Origin: Pseudomonadota bacterium
GTDB taxonomy: Bacteria > Pseudomonadota > Gammaproteobacteria > JAKAQQ01
NCBI GenBank assembly: GCA_021852325.1
Contig: JAJZNM010000024.1
Span: 1-6,018 of the forward strand
Direction: 5' to 3'
DNA length: 6,018 nt
Part shown: one piece after another, positions 1-5,548 of the stretch
Layout of the letters: each line of letters opens with the position of its first letter
Numbering within the stretch: position 1 is the first letter of the stretch
Program-made: the position numbers and the translations under genes
The notes under the pieces: generated by a model
Database searches by the model: none
What the model saw: the letters and a program-made list of their open reading frames with translations, nothing else
Told to the model about the DNA's origin: nothing

Positions 1-1
1 T

Positions 2-1009
2 CTGGCCGTCCAGGAACCGGCGGCCGATCTCGCGACACGGCTGGGACTCGAGAGAGAGGTCGTCGAAGCCCGGCTCCGCTCGGGCCTGGAAAAGCTCGCA
101 GCCGCCCGTGCAAAACGCGCCCCGCCACGCATTGACGAAAAGATCCTGGTCTCCGCGAACGGGCTCGCGATCGCGGGACTCGCCCGTGCGGGACGGATTC
201 TGGACCAGGAAGACTGGATCGATGGGGCCTGGTCGGCCGCCCGTTTCATCCGGAGCCGACTCGTCACCTCCGGACGGCTCATGAGCAGTTTCTGTGCGGG
301 GGCGACACGGGGGCCGGCTTTTCTCCACGATTATGCTGCGCTCCTCATGGGGCTCATCGAACTCCTGGAAAGCCGCTGGACCCCCACCGGCTACGAGTGG
401 TGTCTCGCGCTCGCGGATGACCTGTTGCTCCGCTTCGAAGACCGGGAACGCGGCGGATTCTGGTTTACAGCGGACGACCAGCCGACGCCCCTCATGCGGC
501 CCAAGATCTGGGAAGATGATGCGAGCCCCGCAGCCAATGCCTTGGCCGCCCGCGCACTTGCGCTCCTCGGGCATCTTGCGGAATCAGACCGCTACCTCGA
601 AGCAGCGGCCCGGACGGTCGACGCCGGCCGGGCGCACTCGACTTCCGCTCCGGGTGCCCATCTCGCGTTGATCACGAGCGCCTGGATCCTGGAGCAGCCC
701 GGATCCCTCATGATCCTGCGTGGCGATCCGCTGGAGCTGCCGCGCTGGCAATCCGCGATCCGGGCCCAGGCGACCACCGGCCAACACCTCTTTGCAGTTC
801 CGGCTGAAGCGGATGTCCCCTCCGGGCTCATCCGCCGCTGCATCCCCAGGGGACCGGCCTGTCTTTATGTGTGCACGGGAACCCAATGTTCGGAACCCAT
901 CACCTCCCTTCAGACCCTCCACTCCGGGCTCACCGGAGCGGCAGGCGCGACAACCGGCCCGAGCGCTGTGAGGGACAACCAACTTGCCAAATGGCCAGGG
1001 GGTCACTAG
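2..1009 (+). CDS. YyaL/SSP411-family protein (DUF255 thioredoxin-like), C-terminal part
   Basis: This is the last 335 residues of a protein whose start lies left of the window; the reading frame is open from base 2 to the TAG at 1007-1009. Family members (bacterial YyaL, human SPATA20/SSP411) are usually about 600-700 residues: an N-terminal thioredoxin-like DUF255 domain followed by an alpha/alpha-barrel resembling sugar epimerases and glycosidases. Only the barrel part is here. Recognisable family motifs are PRIDEKILVSANGLAIAGLA (residues about 41-60; most relatives have WNGL where this has ANGL), FLHDYAALLMGLIEL, a GGFWFT segment, the R-K-IWEDDASPAANA stretch, and the C-terminal CLYVCTGTQCSEP pattern with spaced cysteines. 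After that pattern the chain runs on for about 35 residues rich in Gly, Ala and Thr that I cannot match to the family. The internal ATG at 281 is not the start, because conserved sequence continues upstream. The biochemical function is not established. Family assignment is firm; no operon partner is visible. Confidence 0.9.
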   Translation: MAVQEPAADLATRLGLEREVVEARLRSGLEKLAAARAKRAPPRIDEKILVSANGLAIAGLARAGRILDQEDWIDGAWSAARFIRSRLVTSGRLMSSFCAGATRGPAFLHDYAALLMGLIELLESRWTPTGYEWCLALADDLLLRFEDRERGGFWFTADDQPTPLMRPKIWEDDASPAANALAARALALLGHLAESDRYLEAAARTVDAGRAHSTSAPGAHLALITSAWILEQPGSLMILRGDPLELPRWQSAIRAQATTGQHLFAVPAEADVPSGLIRRCIPRGPACLYVCTGTQCSEPITSLQTLHSGLTGAAGATTGPSAVRDNQLAKWPGGH

Positions 1010-1158
1010 ACTAGATCGATCCCGAATGGCATTGGATCCAGCCGGTGTACCCTGACCCGTGCGACCGGAGCGCCCGAACGCGTGATCTCCGACTGCGATG
1101 CGAACCGGTTTGGGGTCGACCCGATTGAACTCCTCTCCTTCAGGGAAAACCACCGATC

Positions 1159-1278
1159 GTGACCACTCACCGCCATCCGAGCCACGAACCTGCCTCGGAC
1201 CGAGCGCCCTGCCCTTGTTGCGGATCGCCCTGCACGTGCAAGGGATCTCCTCCGGGAGAGATTCTTGAGTCTCCCTGA
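1159..1278 (+). CDS. Possible 39-residue Cys/His-rich leader peptide
   Basis: A short frame opens with GTG at 1159 and ends with TGA at 1276-1278, overlapping the first 14 bases of the NRAMP-family gene in another frame. The predicted peptide has three histidines near the N-terminus (H4, H6, H9) and five cysteines packed as CPCCGSPCTC (C18, C20, C21, C25, C27), a metallothionein-like spacing. An AGGGAA stretch at 1142-1147 could serve as ribosome binding site but sits 11 nt from the start, which is long. A Cys/His-rich peptide directly before a metal transporter would fit a metal-sensing leader or metal-binding partner, but that is inference. Against it: only about 62% of codons end in G or C, apparently lower than in the neighbouring genes, and a second short frame (1098-1268) crosses the same DNA. 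I do not recognise a family. It may be chance. Confidence 0.25.
   Translation: MTTHRHPSHEPASDRAPCPCCGSPCTCKGSPPGEILESP
1222..1247 (+). promoter_or_regulatory. Near-palindromic hairpin in the NRAMP leader
   Basis: The core TGCACGTGCA (1231-1240) is a perfect 10-bp palindrome. The flanks continue the symmetry with interruptions: CCC (1228-1230) pairs with GGG (1242-1244) around a bulged A, and GAT (1223-1225) can pair with ATC (1245-1247). It ends 6 nt before the GGGAG ribosome binding site of the transporter gene. It could be an operator for a dimeric regulator, or an RNA hairpin affecting access to the ribosome binding site. Part of the symmetry comes from the TGC-ACG-TGC codons of the possible Cys-rich peptide. 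Role is inferred. Confidence 0.3.
1254..1258 (+). promoter_or_regulatory. Ribosome binding site GGGAG that supports the TTG start
   Basis: GGGAG lies 6 nt before the TTG at 1265. It supports that rare start codon: the next in-frame ATG (1367) lies inside the first membrane helix, and the frame upstream is closed by TGA at 1160-1162 with no ATG or GTG in between. Confidence 0.55.
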
Positions 1279-2527
1279 AGCCAGCTCGCCCACGGGAGCT
1301 ACAACTCTTCCCTGGAGCTTCCACCTCAAGACCTTTCTCGCGGTTCTCGGACCGGGTCTCATCGTCATGCTGGCCGATACCGATGTCGGCAGCATCATCA
1401 CGGCCGCGCAAAGTGGTGCCCAGTGGGGTTACCAGCTCCTCTCGCTCCAGATCATCCTGATCCCGATCCTTTATGTCGCCCAGGAACTCACGGTGCGGCT
1501 CGGCATCTTCACCGGGAAGGGGCATGGCGAACTCATTCGTGCGCGCTTTGGCCCCGGGTGGGCCTGGATCTCGGTCGGGGGCCTCATCGTGGCGAGCATC
1601 GGCGCACTCTTGACCGAGTTTTCAGGAGTCGCAAGCGTCGCGTCCCTGTTTGGCATCTCCCGCTTCTGGGGGCTTGGGCTCGTGATCGCCTTTCTCCTGG
1701 TCGTCGTCTGGACGGGAACCTACCGGCGGGTCGAGCGGATCGCGATCGCCCTCGGGCTTTTCGAACTCGTCTTTTTCGCGATCGCGATCGCGGCCCGTCC
1801 GGATCCTGGCGCCATGGGTGCCCAGATGGTCGACTTCCCCATCACCCACATCAGCTTTCTCGTGCTCGTCTCGGCCAACATCGGGGCGGTGATCATGCCC
1901 TGGATGATCTTCTACCAGCAATCCGCGGTCACGGACAAGGGCCTCCGGCCGGAACATTACCAGCACGCACGATGGGATACGGCGATCGGGGCCGTCGTGA
2001 CGCAACTCATCATGGCCGCCGTGCTGATCGCAACCGCAGCCACGATCGGAACGACCAATCCCCACGCCCCTCTCGATACCGTCGGCCAGGTCTCCCATGT
2101 GCTCACCCCCTTCCTCGGCCCCTGGCTCGGCAAGGTGATTTACAGCCTCGGGATACTCGGTGCGGCGGCTGTGGCCGCGATTGTGGTCTCACTGGCCGTC
2201 GCCTGGAGCGTGGGTGAAGTGACCGGGTACCGGCACTCCCTGGAGCTCGAACCGCGCCAGGCGCCCTGGTTTTACACGGTCTATACGATCGTGATCCTGG
2301 CCGGGGGCGTGATCGTGGCCATTGCCCGGAACCTCGTCACCCTCGTGATCGTGGTCGAGGTGATGAATGCTTTCCTCCTGCCCCTGGTCTTGGGGTTCCT
2401 GGTCGCGCTCGCCATCTTTGCGCTGCCACCCGAACACCGCCTGCGGGGATGGTACCGCTGGGTCGTGGTCGGCATTTTCATCCTGACAGCGGGGCTCGGG
2501 ATCTACGGAGGGCTGAGCGGCCTTTGA
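1265..2527 (+). CDS. NRAMP-family divalent metal transporter, variant metal site
   Basis: A 420-residue inner-membrane protein of the NRAMP/SLC11 family, which imports divalent metals, usually Mn2+ or Fe2+, coupled to protons. Length and about 11 hydrophobic segments fit the LeuT-like fold. Helix 1 is preceded by the family signature LGPGLIV and carries D38-T-D-V-G-S43, aligning with the canonical DPGN metal motif: the Asp (D40) is kept, but Pro becomes Val and Asn becomes Ser. Helix 6 reads GAVIMPWMIFYQQ (207-219) against the canonical GAxxMPHN: Ala208 and the metal-binding Met211 are kept, while His becomes Trp213 and Asn becomes Met214. In helix 3, TEFSG keeps the Glu (E118) but not the usual Asp three residues earlier. 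This is therefore not a standard MntH; substrate and proton coupling may differ, so I give no symbol. The start is TTG with GGGAG 6 nt upstream. The gene appears monocistronic; a hairpin and short frames precede it. Confidence 0.9.
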   Translation: MSLPEASSPTGATTLPWSFHLKTFLAVLGPGLIVMLADTDVGSIITAAQSGAQWGYQLLSLQIILIPILYVAQELTVRLGIFTGKGHGELIRARFGPGWAWISVGGLIVASIGALLTEFSGVASVASLFGISRFWGLGLVIAFLLVVVWTGTYRRVERIAIALGLFELVFFAIAIAARPDPGAMGAQMVDFPITHISFLVLVSANIGAVIMPWMIFYQQSAVTDKGLRPEHYQHARWDTAIGAVVTQLIMAAVLIATAATIGTTNPHAPLDTVGQVSHVLTPFLGPWLGKVIYSLGILGAAAVAAIVVSLAVAWSVGEVTGYRHSLELEPRQAPWFYTVYTIVILAGGVIVAIARNLVTLVIVVEVMNAFLLPLVLGFLVALAIFALPPEHRLRGWYRWVVVGIFILTAGLGIYGGLSGL

Positions 2528-2609
2528 GGCGGGGCCCCGCGGCCCGGTGACCGGAAGCCCCACGTCCCGGGATCGCCGTCGTGTAGGGCCCCGCCGGAGC
2601 GCACGACGG
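2528..2609 (+). terminator. Nested inverted repeats after the transporter gene, possible terminator
   Basis: Starting at the first base after the transporter stop codon, GGCGGGGCCC (2528-2537) is perfectly complementary to GGGCCCCGCC (2586-2595). A second inverted pair, CCGTCGTG (2576-2583) and CACGACGG (2602-2609), places the second arm of the first pair in its loop, so the two stems interlock (pseudoknot-like) or exclude each other. A short CCGGTGACCGG symmetry (2544-2554) lies in the first loop. There is no T-run, so this is not a textbook intrinsic terminator. It may instead be a 3'-end stabilising fold, a Rho-linked end, or chance in GC-rich DNA. Confidence 0.3.
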
Positions 2610-2726
2610 GAACGCCTGAGGCAAAGCGAGCGGCATGTCGCTCCCGGTCTCGTGTGCCCGCGCCTGCGGCAGCGCTGCCATCCAGCCGGCGATGAGTGCC
2701 AGGCCGAGACCAGCCCAGGGCGAAGG

Positions 2727-2755
2727 TTTCCCCGTCAGGGCACTCGGGTTAAAAT
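2727..2755 (+). promoter_or_regulatory. Candidate promoter of the cnoX-type gene
   Basis: TAAAAT at 2750-2755 matches the sigma-70 -10 consensus at 5 of 6 positions and stands out as an AT-rich island in GC-rich DNA. A weak -35 (TTTCCC, 2727-2732, 3 of 6) lies 17 bp upstream. Transcription would start near 2762, leaving a leader of about 25 nt before the ATG at 2788. The weak -35 suggests low basal or activator-dependent use. Confidence 0.4.
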
Positions 2756-2776
2756 TCGTCGTCTCTCGTCTCCATG

Positions 2777-2782
2777 GGTGAT
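2777..2782 (+). promoter_or_regulatory. Ribosome binding site GGTGAT for the thioredoxin-TPR gene
   Basis: GGTGAT matches the 3' part of the extended Shine-Dalgarno sequence (complement of the 16S tail) and sits 5 nt before ATG 2788. Two other ATGs nearby (2774 and 2781) are in different frames, so this site supports 2788 as the start. Confidence 0.4.
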
Positions 2783-2787
2783 GGCAC

Positions 2788-3621
2788 ATGGCTCAATCTG
2801 CCTGGACTCAGAATATCCGGAGCGACGATTTTCAGCGGATCGTGATCGATGGCTCGAATATCCAGCCCGTGCTGGTCGATTTTTGGGCGCCCTGGTGCGC
2901 ACCCTGCCGGATGCTGGGCCCGATTCTCGAAGGCTTGGCCAACGCCTATGGGGGCCGGGTCCATCTGGCCAAGGTGAACACCGACGAGGAACCGGCGCTC
3001 GCCCAAGCCTGGCGGATCCAGGGCATTCCGGCGGTCAAACTCTTCCACGCGGGCCGGGTCGTGGAAGAGTTCGTCGGCGTTCAGCCCGAATCCACCATCC
3101 GGACCCTGATCGACAAGCACCTGCCCAACCCGGATGCCGGGGTCGTCGAGGCGGCACTGGCTGCTGCGTGGCGGGGGGCAACGCGTGAGGCCCGCGAGAT
3201 GCTCGGACCTGCACTTTCTCGGCACCCGGATGATGTGCACCTCCAGCTCGCGAGCTGCCTGGTCGCGATCCTCCAGGGGGACAGCACCCCGGCGCGACAG
3301 ACCTTCGACGCGCTGCCGGCCCAGTCTCTTGCCGACCCCCTCCACGAACCGGTCAGCGCCCTGCTCTACTTCGTCTCGCTCCTGGAAAAGGGACTGGATC
3401 CGCACCGGCCCGGAGCCGCCACCCGGCTCAGCACGGGTGCGCGGCAGATTCTCGCGGGCCGCGCCGAAGAGGCGATCCAGGATTGGCTCGAGGCGCTCCC
3501 GGAAGCCGGGTCTGATGAGCGGTCCTCCCTCCAGGAAGCGATCCGGGCGGCATTTCCACTGGTCCAAGACGAGCGCCGGCGCCTGGATTACCAGAAGCGC
3601 CTCGCCCGCAGCCTGCACTGA
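2788..3621 (+). CDS. cnoX: Thioredoxin-TPR chaperedoxin, CnoX/YbbN type
   Basis: A 277-residue cytoplasmic protein with an N-terminal thioredoxin domain (about 1-112) and a C-terminal helical TPR region (about 115-277), the same order and nearly the same length as E. coli CnoX (YbbN). CnoX proteins are holdases that protect clients from aggregation and irreversible oxidation and hand them to GroEL or DnaK. The active site is WCAPC (C37, C40) in the context DFWAPWCAPCRMLGPILE, and the cis-proline loop is GIPAV (P81). E. coli CnoX has SxxC at this place; here both cysteines are present, so thiol-disulfide exchange looks possible, as in the CxxC-bearing CnoX of Caulobacter. The C-terminal end (AGRAEEAIQDWLEALP, then LDYQKRLARSL) resembles the last TPR and the YRRQL-type tail of CnoX. 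No signal peptide is present. A candidate promoter lies just upstream and the gene looks monocistronic, converging on ggt 27 bp downstream. Confidence 0.88.
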   Translation: MAQSAWTQNIRSDDFQRIVIDGSNIQPVLVDFWAPWCAPCRMLGPILEGLANAYGGRVHLAKVNTDEEPALAQAWRIQGIPAVKLFHAGRVVEEFVGVQPESTIRTLIDKHLPNPDAGVVEAALAAAWRGATREAREMLGPALSRHPDDVHLQLASCLVAILQGDSTPARQTFDALPAQSLADPLHEPVSALLYFVSLLEKGLDPHRPGAATRLSTGARQILAGRAEEAIQDWLEALPEAGSDERSSLQEAIRAAFPLVQDERRRLDYQKRLARSLH

Positions 3622-3623
3622 TC

Positions 3624-3639
3624 ACGGAGCGGGCTCCGT
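3624..3639. terminator. Short hairpin between convergent genes
   Basis: ACGGAG (3624-3629) and CTCCGT (3634-3639) form a 6-bp stem with a CGGG loop in the 27-bp gap between the two convergent stop codons. Being symmetric, it could act for both strands. No T-run follows on either side, so intrinsic termination would be weak; the placement is the main argument. Confidence 0.45.
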
Positions 3640-3648
3640 CCGCCGGCT

Positions 3649-5358
3649 TCAATCGCCTTCCGCAAGTCCTGCTGGATTGCGGATGTCATTCACCCCCTCA
3701 AGCCGGCCTTTCGAGGGTACAAACACCGTCTCCGCATCTCCCCAATCGCGGCTGCCCCAGGGCGACCCGGCCCGGAAGTGGTATCCCCAGTGCCGCAACA
3801 AGGTCATCGTGTGACCGGAGAAGGCGCCCGGTTCGTAATAGATGAGATCGGGCTCCCATTGCATGTGGAAACGGGGGGCATCGACGGCGGCAGCGGCACC
3901 CAGGTGGTAGTTCACGAGATTCAGGATGACCTGGAGTACGGTCGTGGTGATGGTGGATCCTCCCGGACTCCCCGTGACGAGGAAAAGATGCCCTCCCCGG
4001 GTTGCGATCGTGGGAGTCATCGAAGACAGTGGCCGCTTGCCCGGGGCAATGGCGTTGACCACGCCCTGGACCAGCCCGTAGGCGTTCGGGTGGTCCGGCG
4101 CCGTCGTGAAATCATCCATCTCGTTGTTCAGGAAAAACCCGGTGTGCGGGGCCATGAATCCCGTTCCGAAAAACGTGTTCAAGGTATACGTGACCGAAAC
4201 CGCGTTGCCAAACCGGTCGACGATCGAGTACTGGGTCGTGTCGTGCCCTTCCGGGCTCGCGAAGACCCCGGGGTGAAGCGCGGACGAGGGTGTCGCCCGG
4301 TGCGGGGCGATCCGCCGGCGGATCGCGCGGGCGTAGGCCCGGGACAGGAGTCTCCGCAAGGGCATGTCCACAAAGTCCGGATCGCCGAGAAACGTGTTCC
4401 GGTCGGCATACGCAAAGCGCATGGCCTCGGTGATGAAATGCACGGAAAGGGCAGAATGGAAGCCATCGCGGCCAAGCGGGTATCCCCTGAGGATGTTGAG
4501 CATCTCGCAGAGCGTCGCCCCTCCTCCTGGAGGGGGTGCCGTAATGATCTCGACCCCGCGGTAGCGGCAGCGCAGGGGACGGGTCACGACGGGCCGGTAA
4601 TCCCGGAAGTCCGCAAGCGTCAGGATGCCACCATGCCGATGGCTCGCTTCCACGATCGCGCGGGCGATCGGCCCGTCGTAAAAAGCCCGTACCCCGCCGC
4701 GGGCGATCCGCTCAAGGGTATTGGCGAGGGTGGGCTGCCTGAGGCGCATGCCGGCCTGGAGAGGCCGGCCATGCGAGAAGAAAATCCGGACGGCATGAGG
4801 ATCCCGGGCAAGTCTCCGGGCATCATCCTCGAAGAACCGCACATCCCCTGGAGTCAGCACATATCCATGCCGGGCGAGGCGGATCGCCGGTGCGAGGAGG
4901 CGCGCTCGTGACCAGGTACCCCAGAGCCTTCGTGCCCTCTCCAGTCCGGCCACGGTTCCCGGCACCCCGATCGCTTTCCACGAATAGAGGCTCAAACCCG
5001 GGATGAGCTGCCCCTTCGCGTTGAGATAGAGATCCGGTGTCGCGGCCTGAGGAGCCACCTCGCGGAAATCGAGGAAACGGGCGCGTCCCCGTGCCGGACG
5101 GTAGATCATGAAGCCGCCGCCACCGAGATTGCCACAACAGGGGTCGGTCACGGCGAGCGCGTAGCCGACGGCCACCGCCGCATCCACGGCATTGCCCCCC
5201 TCACGGAGGACCGCGATGCCGACCCGGGTCGCTTCCCGCTCGGCCGTGACCACCATCGCATGCCGGGCGACGACCGGTGGAGGATAGGGTGCAGCCCCCG
5301 CGATTGCTGACCCCCAAAAGCCACACACCAGAATCGAAATGCCGGCGAGCCTCATCAT
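3649..5358 (-). CDS. ggt: Periplasmic gamma-glutamyltransferase (glutathione hydrolase)
   Basis: Gamma-glutamyltransferase cleaves the gamma-glutamyl bond of glutathione and related compounds and transfers the group to water or an amino acid. It is made as a proenzyme that cuts itself into a large and a small subunit. The whole chain aligns well with the E. coli enzyme. Numbering from my chosen start (569 residues): signal peptide about 1-23 (MMRLAG, hydrophobic core, AGA-A cleavage region), GNLGGGGFM near 76-84, substrate-binding R99 in DFRE, autocleavage and catalytic nucleophile T374 in GHDTTQYSIVD, D415-D416 in NNEMDDF, S445-S446 in RPLSSMTP, and G466-G467 in TGSPGGS. The lid-loop region between NNEMDDF and RPLSS is present. 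All key residues are intact, so it should be active. An in-frame ATG exists at 5379, but GGAGG (5367-5371) lies 8 nt before the ATG at 5358 and gives a cleaner signal peptide. ATG 5355 directly follows and is also possible. It is divergent from the photolyase gene and convergent with the cnoX-type gene. Confidence 0.95.
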   Translation of the reverse strand: MMRLAGISILVCGFWGSAIAGAAPYPPPVVARHAMVVTAEREATRVGIAVLREGGNAVDAAVAVGYALAVTDPCCGNLGGGGFMIYRPARGRARFLDFREVAPQAATPDLYLNAKGQLIPGLSLYSWKAIGVPGTVAGLERARRLWGTWSRARLLAPAIRLARHGYVLTPGDVRFFEDDARRLARDPHAVRIFFSHGRPLQAGMRLRQPTLANTLERIARGGVRAFYDGPIARAIVEASHRHGGILTLADFRDYRPVVTRPLRCRYRGVEIITAPPPGGGATLCEMLNILRGYPLGRDGFHSALSVHFITEAMRFAYADRNTFLGDPDFVDMPLRRLLSRAYARAIRRRIAPHRATPSSALHPGVFASPEGHDTTQYSIVDRFGNAVSVTYTLNTFFGTGFMAPHTGFFLNNEMDDFTTAPDHPNAYGLVQGVVNAIAPGKRPLSSMTPTIATRGGHLFLVTGSPGGSTITTTVLQVILNLVNYHLGAAAAVDAPRFHMQWEPDLIYYEPGAFSGHTMTLLRHWGYHFRAGSPWGSRDWGDAETVFVPSKGRLEGVNDIRNPAGLAEGD

Positions 5359-5366
5359 GCCGCGAT

Positions 5367-5371
5367 CCTCC
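5367..5371 (-). promoter_or_regulatory. Ribosome binding site GGAGG that sets the ggt start
   Basis: On the minus strand GGAGG is followed by 8 nt and then ATGATG. It argues for starting at 5358 (or 5355, at 11 nt) rather than at the ATG at 5379, which would place this site inside the coding region and which has no comparable site upstream. Confidence 0.6.
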
Positions 5372-5400
5372 GGTTGCATCGGCTGACTTTACCGCAAATC

Positions 5401-5438
5401 GGGAATCCAGAGGGAATCGACCGGGATCGCCGGGAAAC
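5401..5438. repeat. Four short GGGAWHC-like repeats with near-helical spacing
   Basis: GGGAATC begins at 5401 and again at 5412, followed by GGGATCG at 5423 and GGGAAAC at 5432. Start-to-start distances are 11, 11 and 9 bp, close to one DNA turn, so the copies would face the same side of the helix. The array lies in the divergent gap, about 43-80 bp upstream of the ggt start and just upstream of a candidate promoter for the photolyase gene. Such placement suits a regulator binding site. No regulator is identified and the last two copies are imperfect. Confidence 0.35.
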
Positions 5439-5457
5439 CACGCGACTGCTCCCGCCC

Positions 5458-5487
5458 TCGACAATCGCCCGGGACGTGATGCACAAT
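5458..5487 (+). promoter_or_regulatory. Candidate promoter of the photolyase gene
   Basis: TCGACA (5458-5463, 5 of 6 matches to the sigma-70 -35 consensus) is followed after 18 bp by CACAAT (5482-5487, 4 of 6 to the -10). Transcription would begin near 5494, giving a leader of about 55 nt to the ATG at 5549. This would also leave the in-frame ATG at 5486 untranslated. I saw no equally good promoter facing ggt. Confidence 0.35.
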
Positions 5488-5548
5488 GCGCGCGGGCCGA
5501 TCCGGGGCGCCGTGTCTGGCCAGCCCCGAGGGGATCGAGGTTTTTGAG

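Noticed and set aside
1113..1122. Perfect palindrome GGGTCGACCC in the NRAMP leader
   Set aside because: It is a single 10-bp palindrome far from the start, without flanking symmetry, and easily expected by chance.
584..1525. 313-codon minus-strand frame across the YyaL end, the gap and the NRAMP start
   Set aside because: It is antisense to two well-supported genes, its product is an Arg/Gly/Asp-rich mix without a recognisable domain, and long antisense frames are expected at this GC content.
1622..2098. 158-codon minus-strand frame inside the transporter gene
   Set aside because: It is a mirror of transmembrane-helix codons, giving Asp/Gly/Arg-rich sequence typical of antisense shadows.
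2547..3188. 213-codon plus-strand frame overlapping the cnoX-type gene
   Set aside because: It is an Arg-rich out-of-frame reading of the thioredoxin domain; the frame starting at 2788 carries all conserved motifs.
3778..4911. 377-codon plus-strand frame antisense to ggt
   Set aside because: It lies wholly within the strongly conserved ggt gene and its translation is low-complexity Arg/Gly/Val/Pro-rich with no domain pattern.
5118..5150. PCCGNLGGGG in place of the E. coli PQAGNLGGGG in the GGT
   Set aside because: The double Cys looked unusual, but I recall similar sequences in other bacterial GGTs and all catalytic residues are intact.
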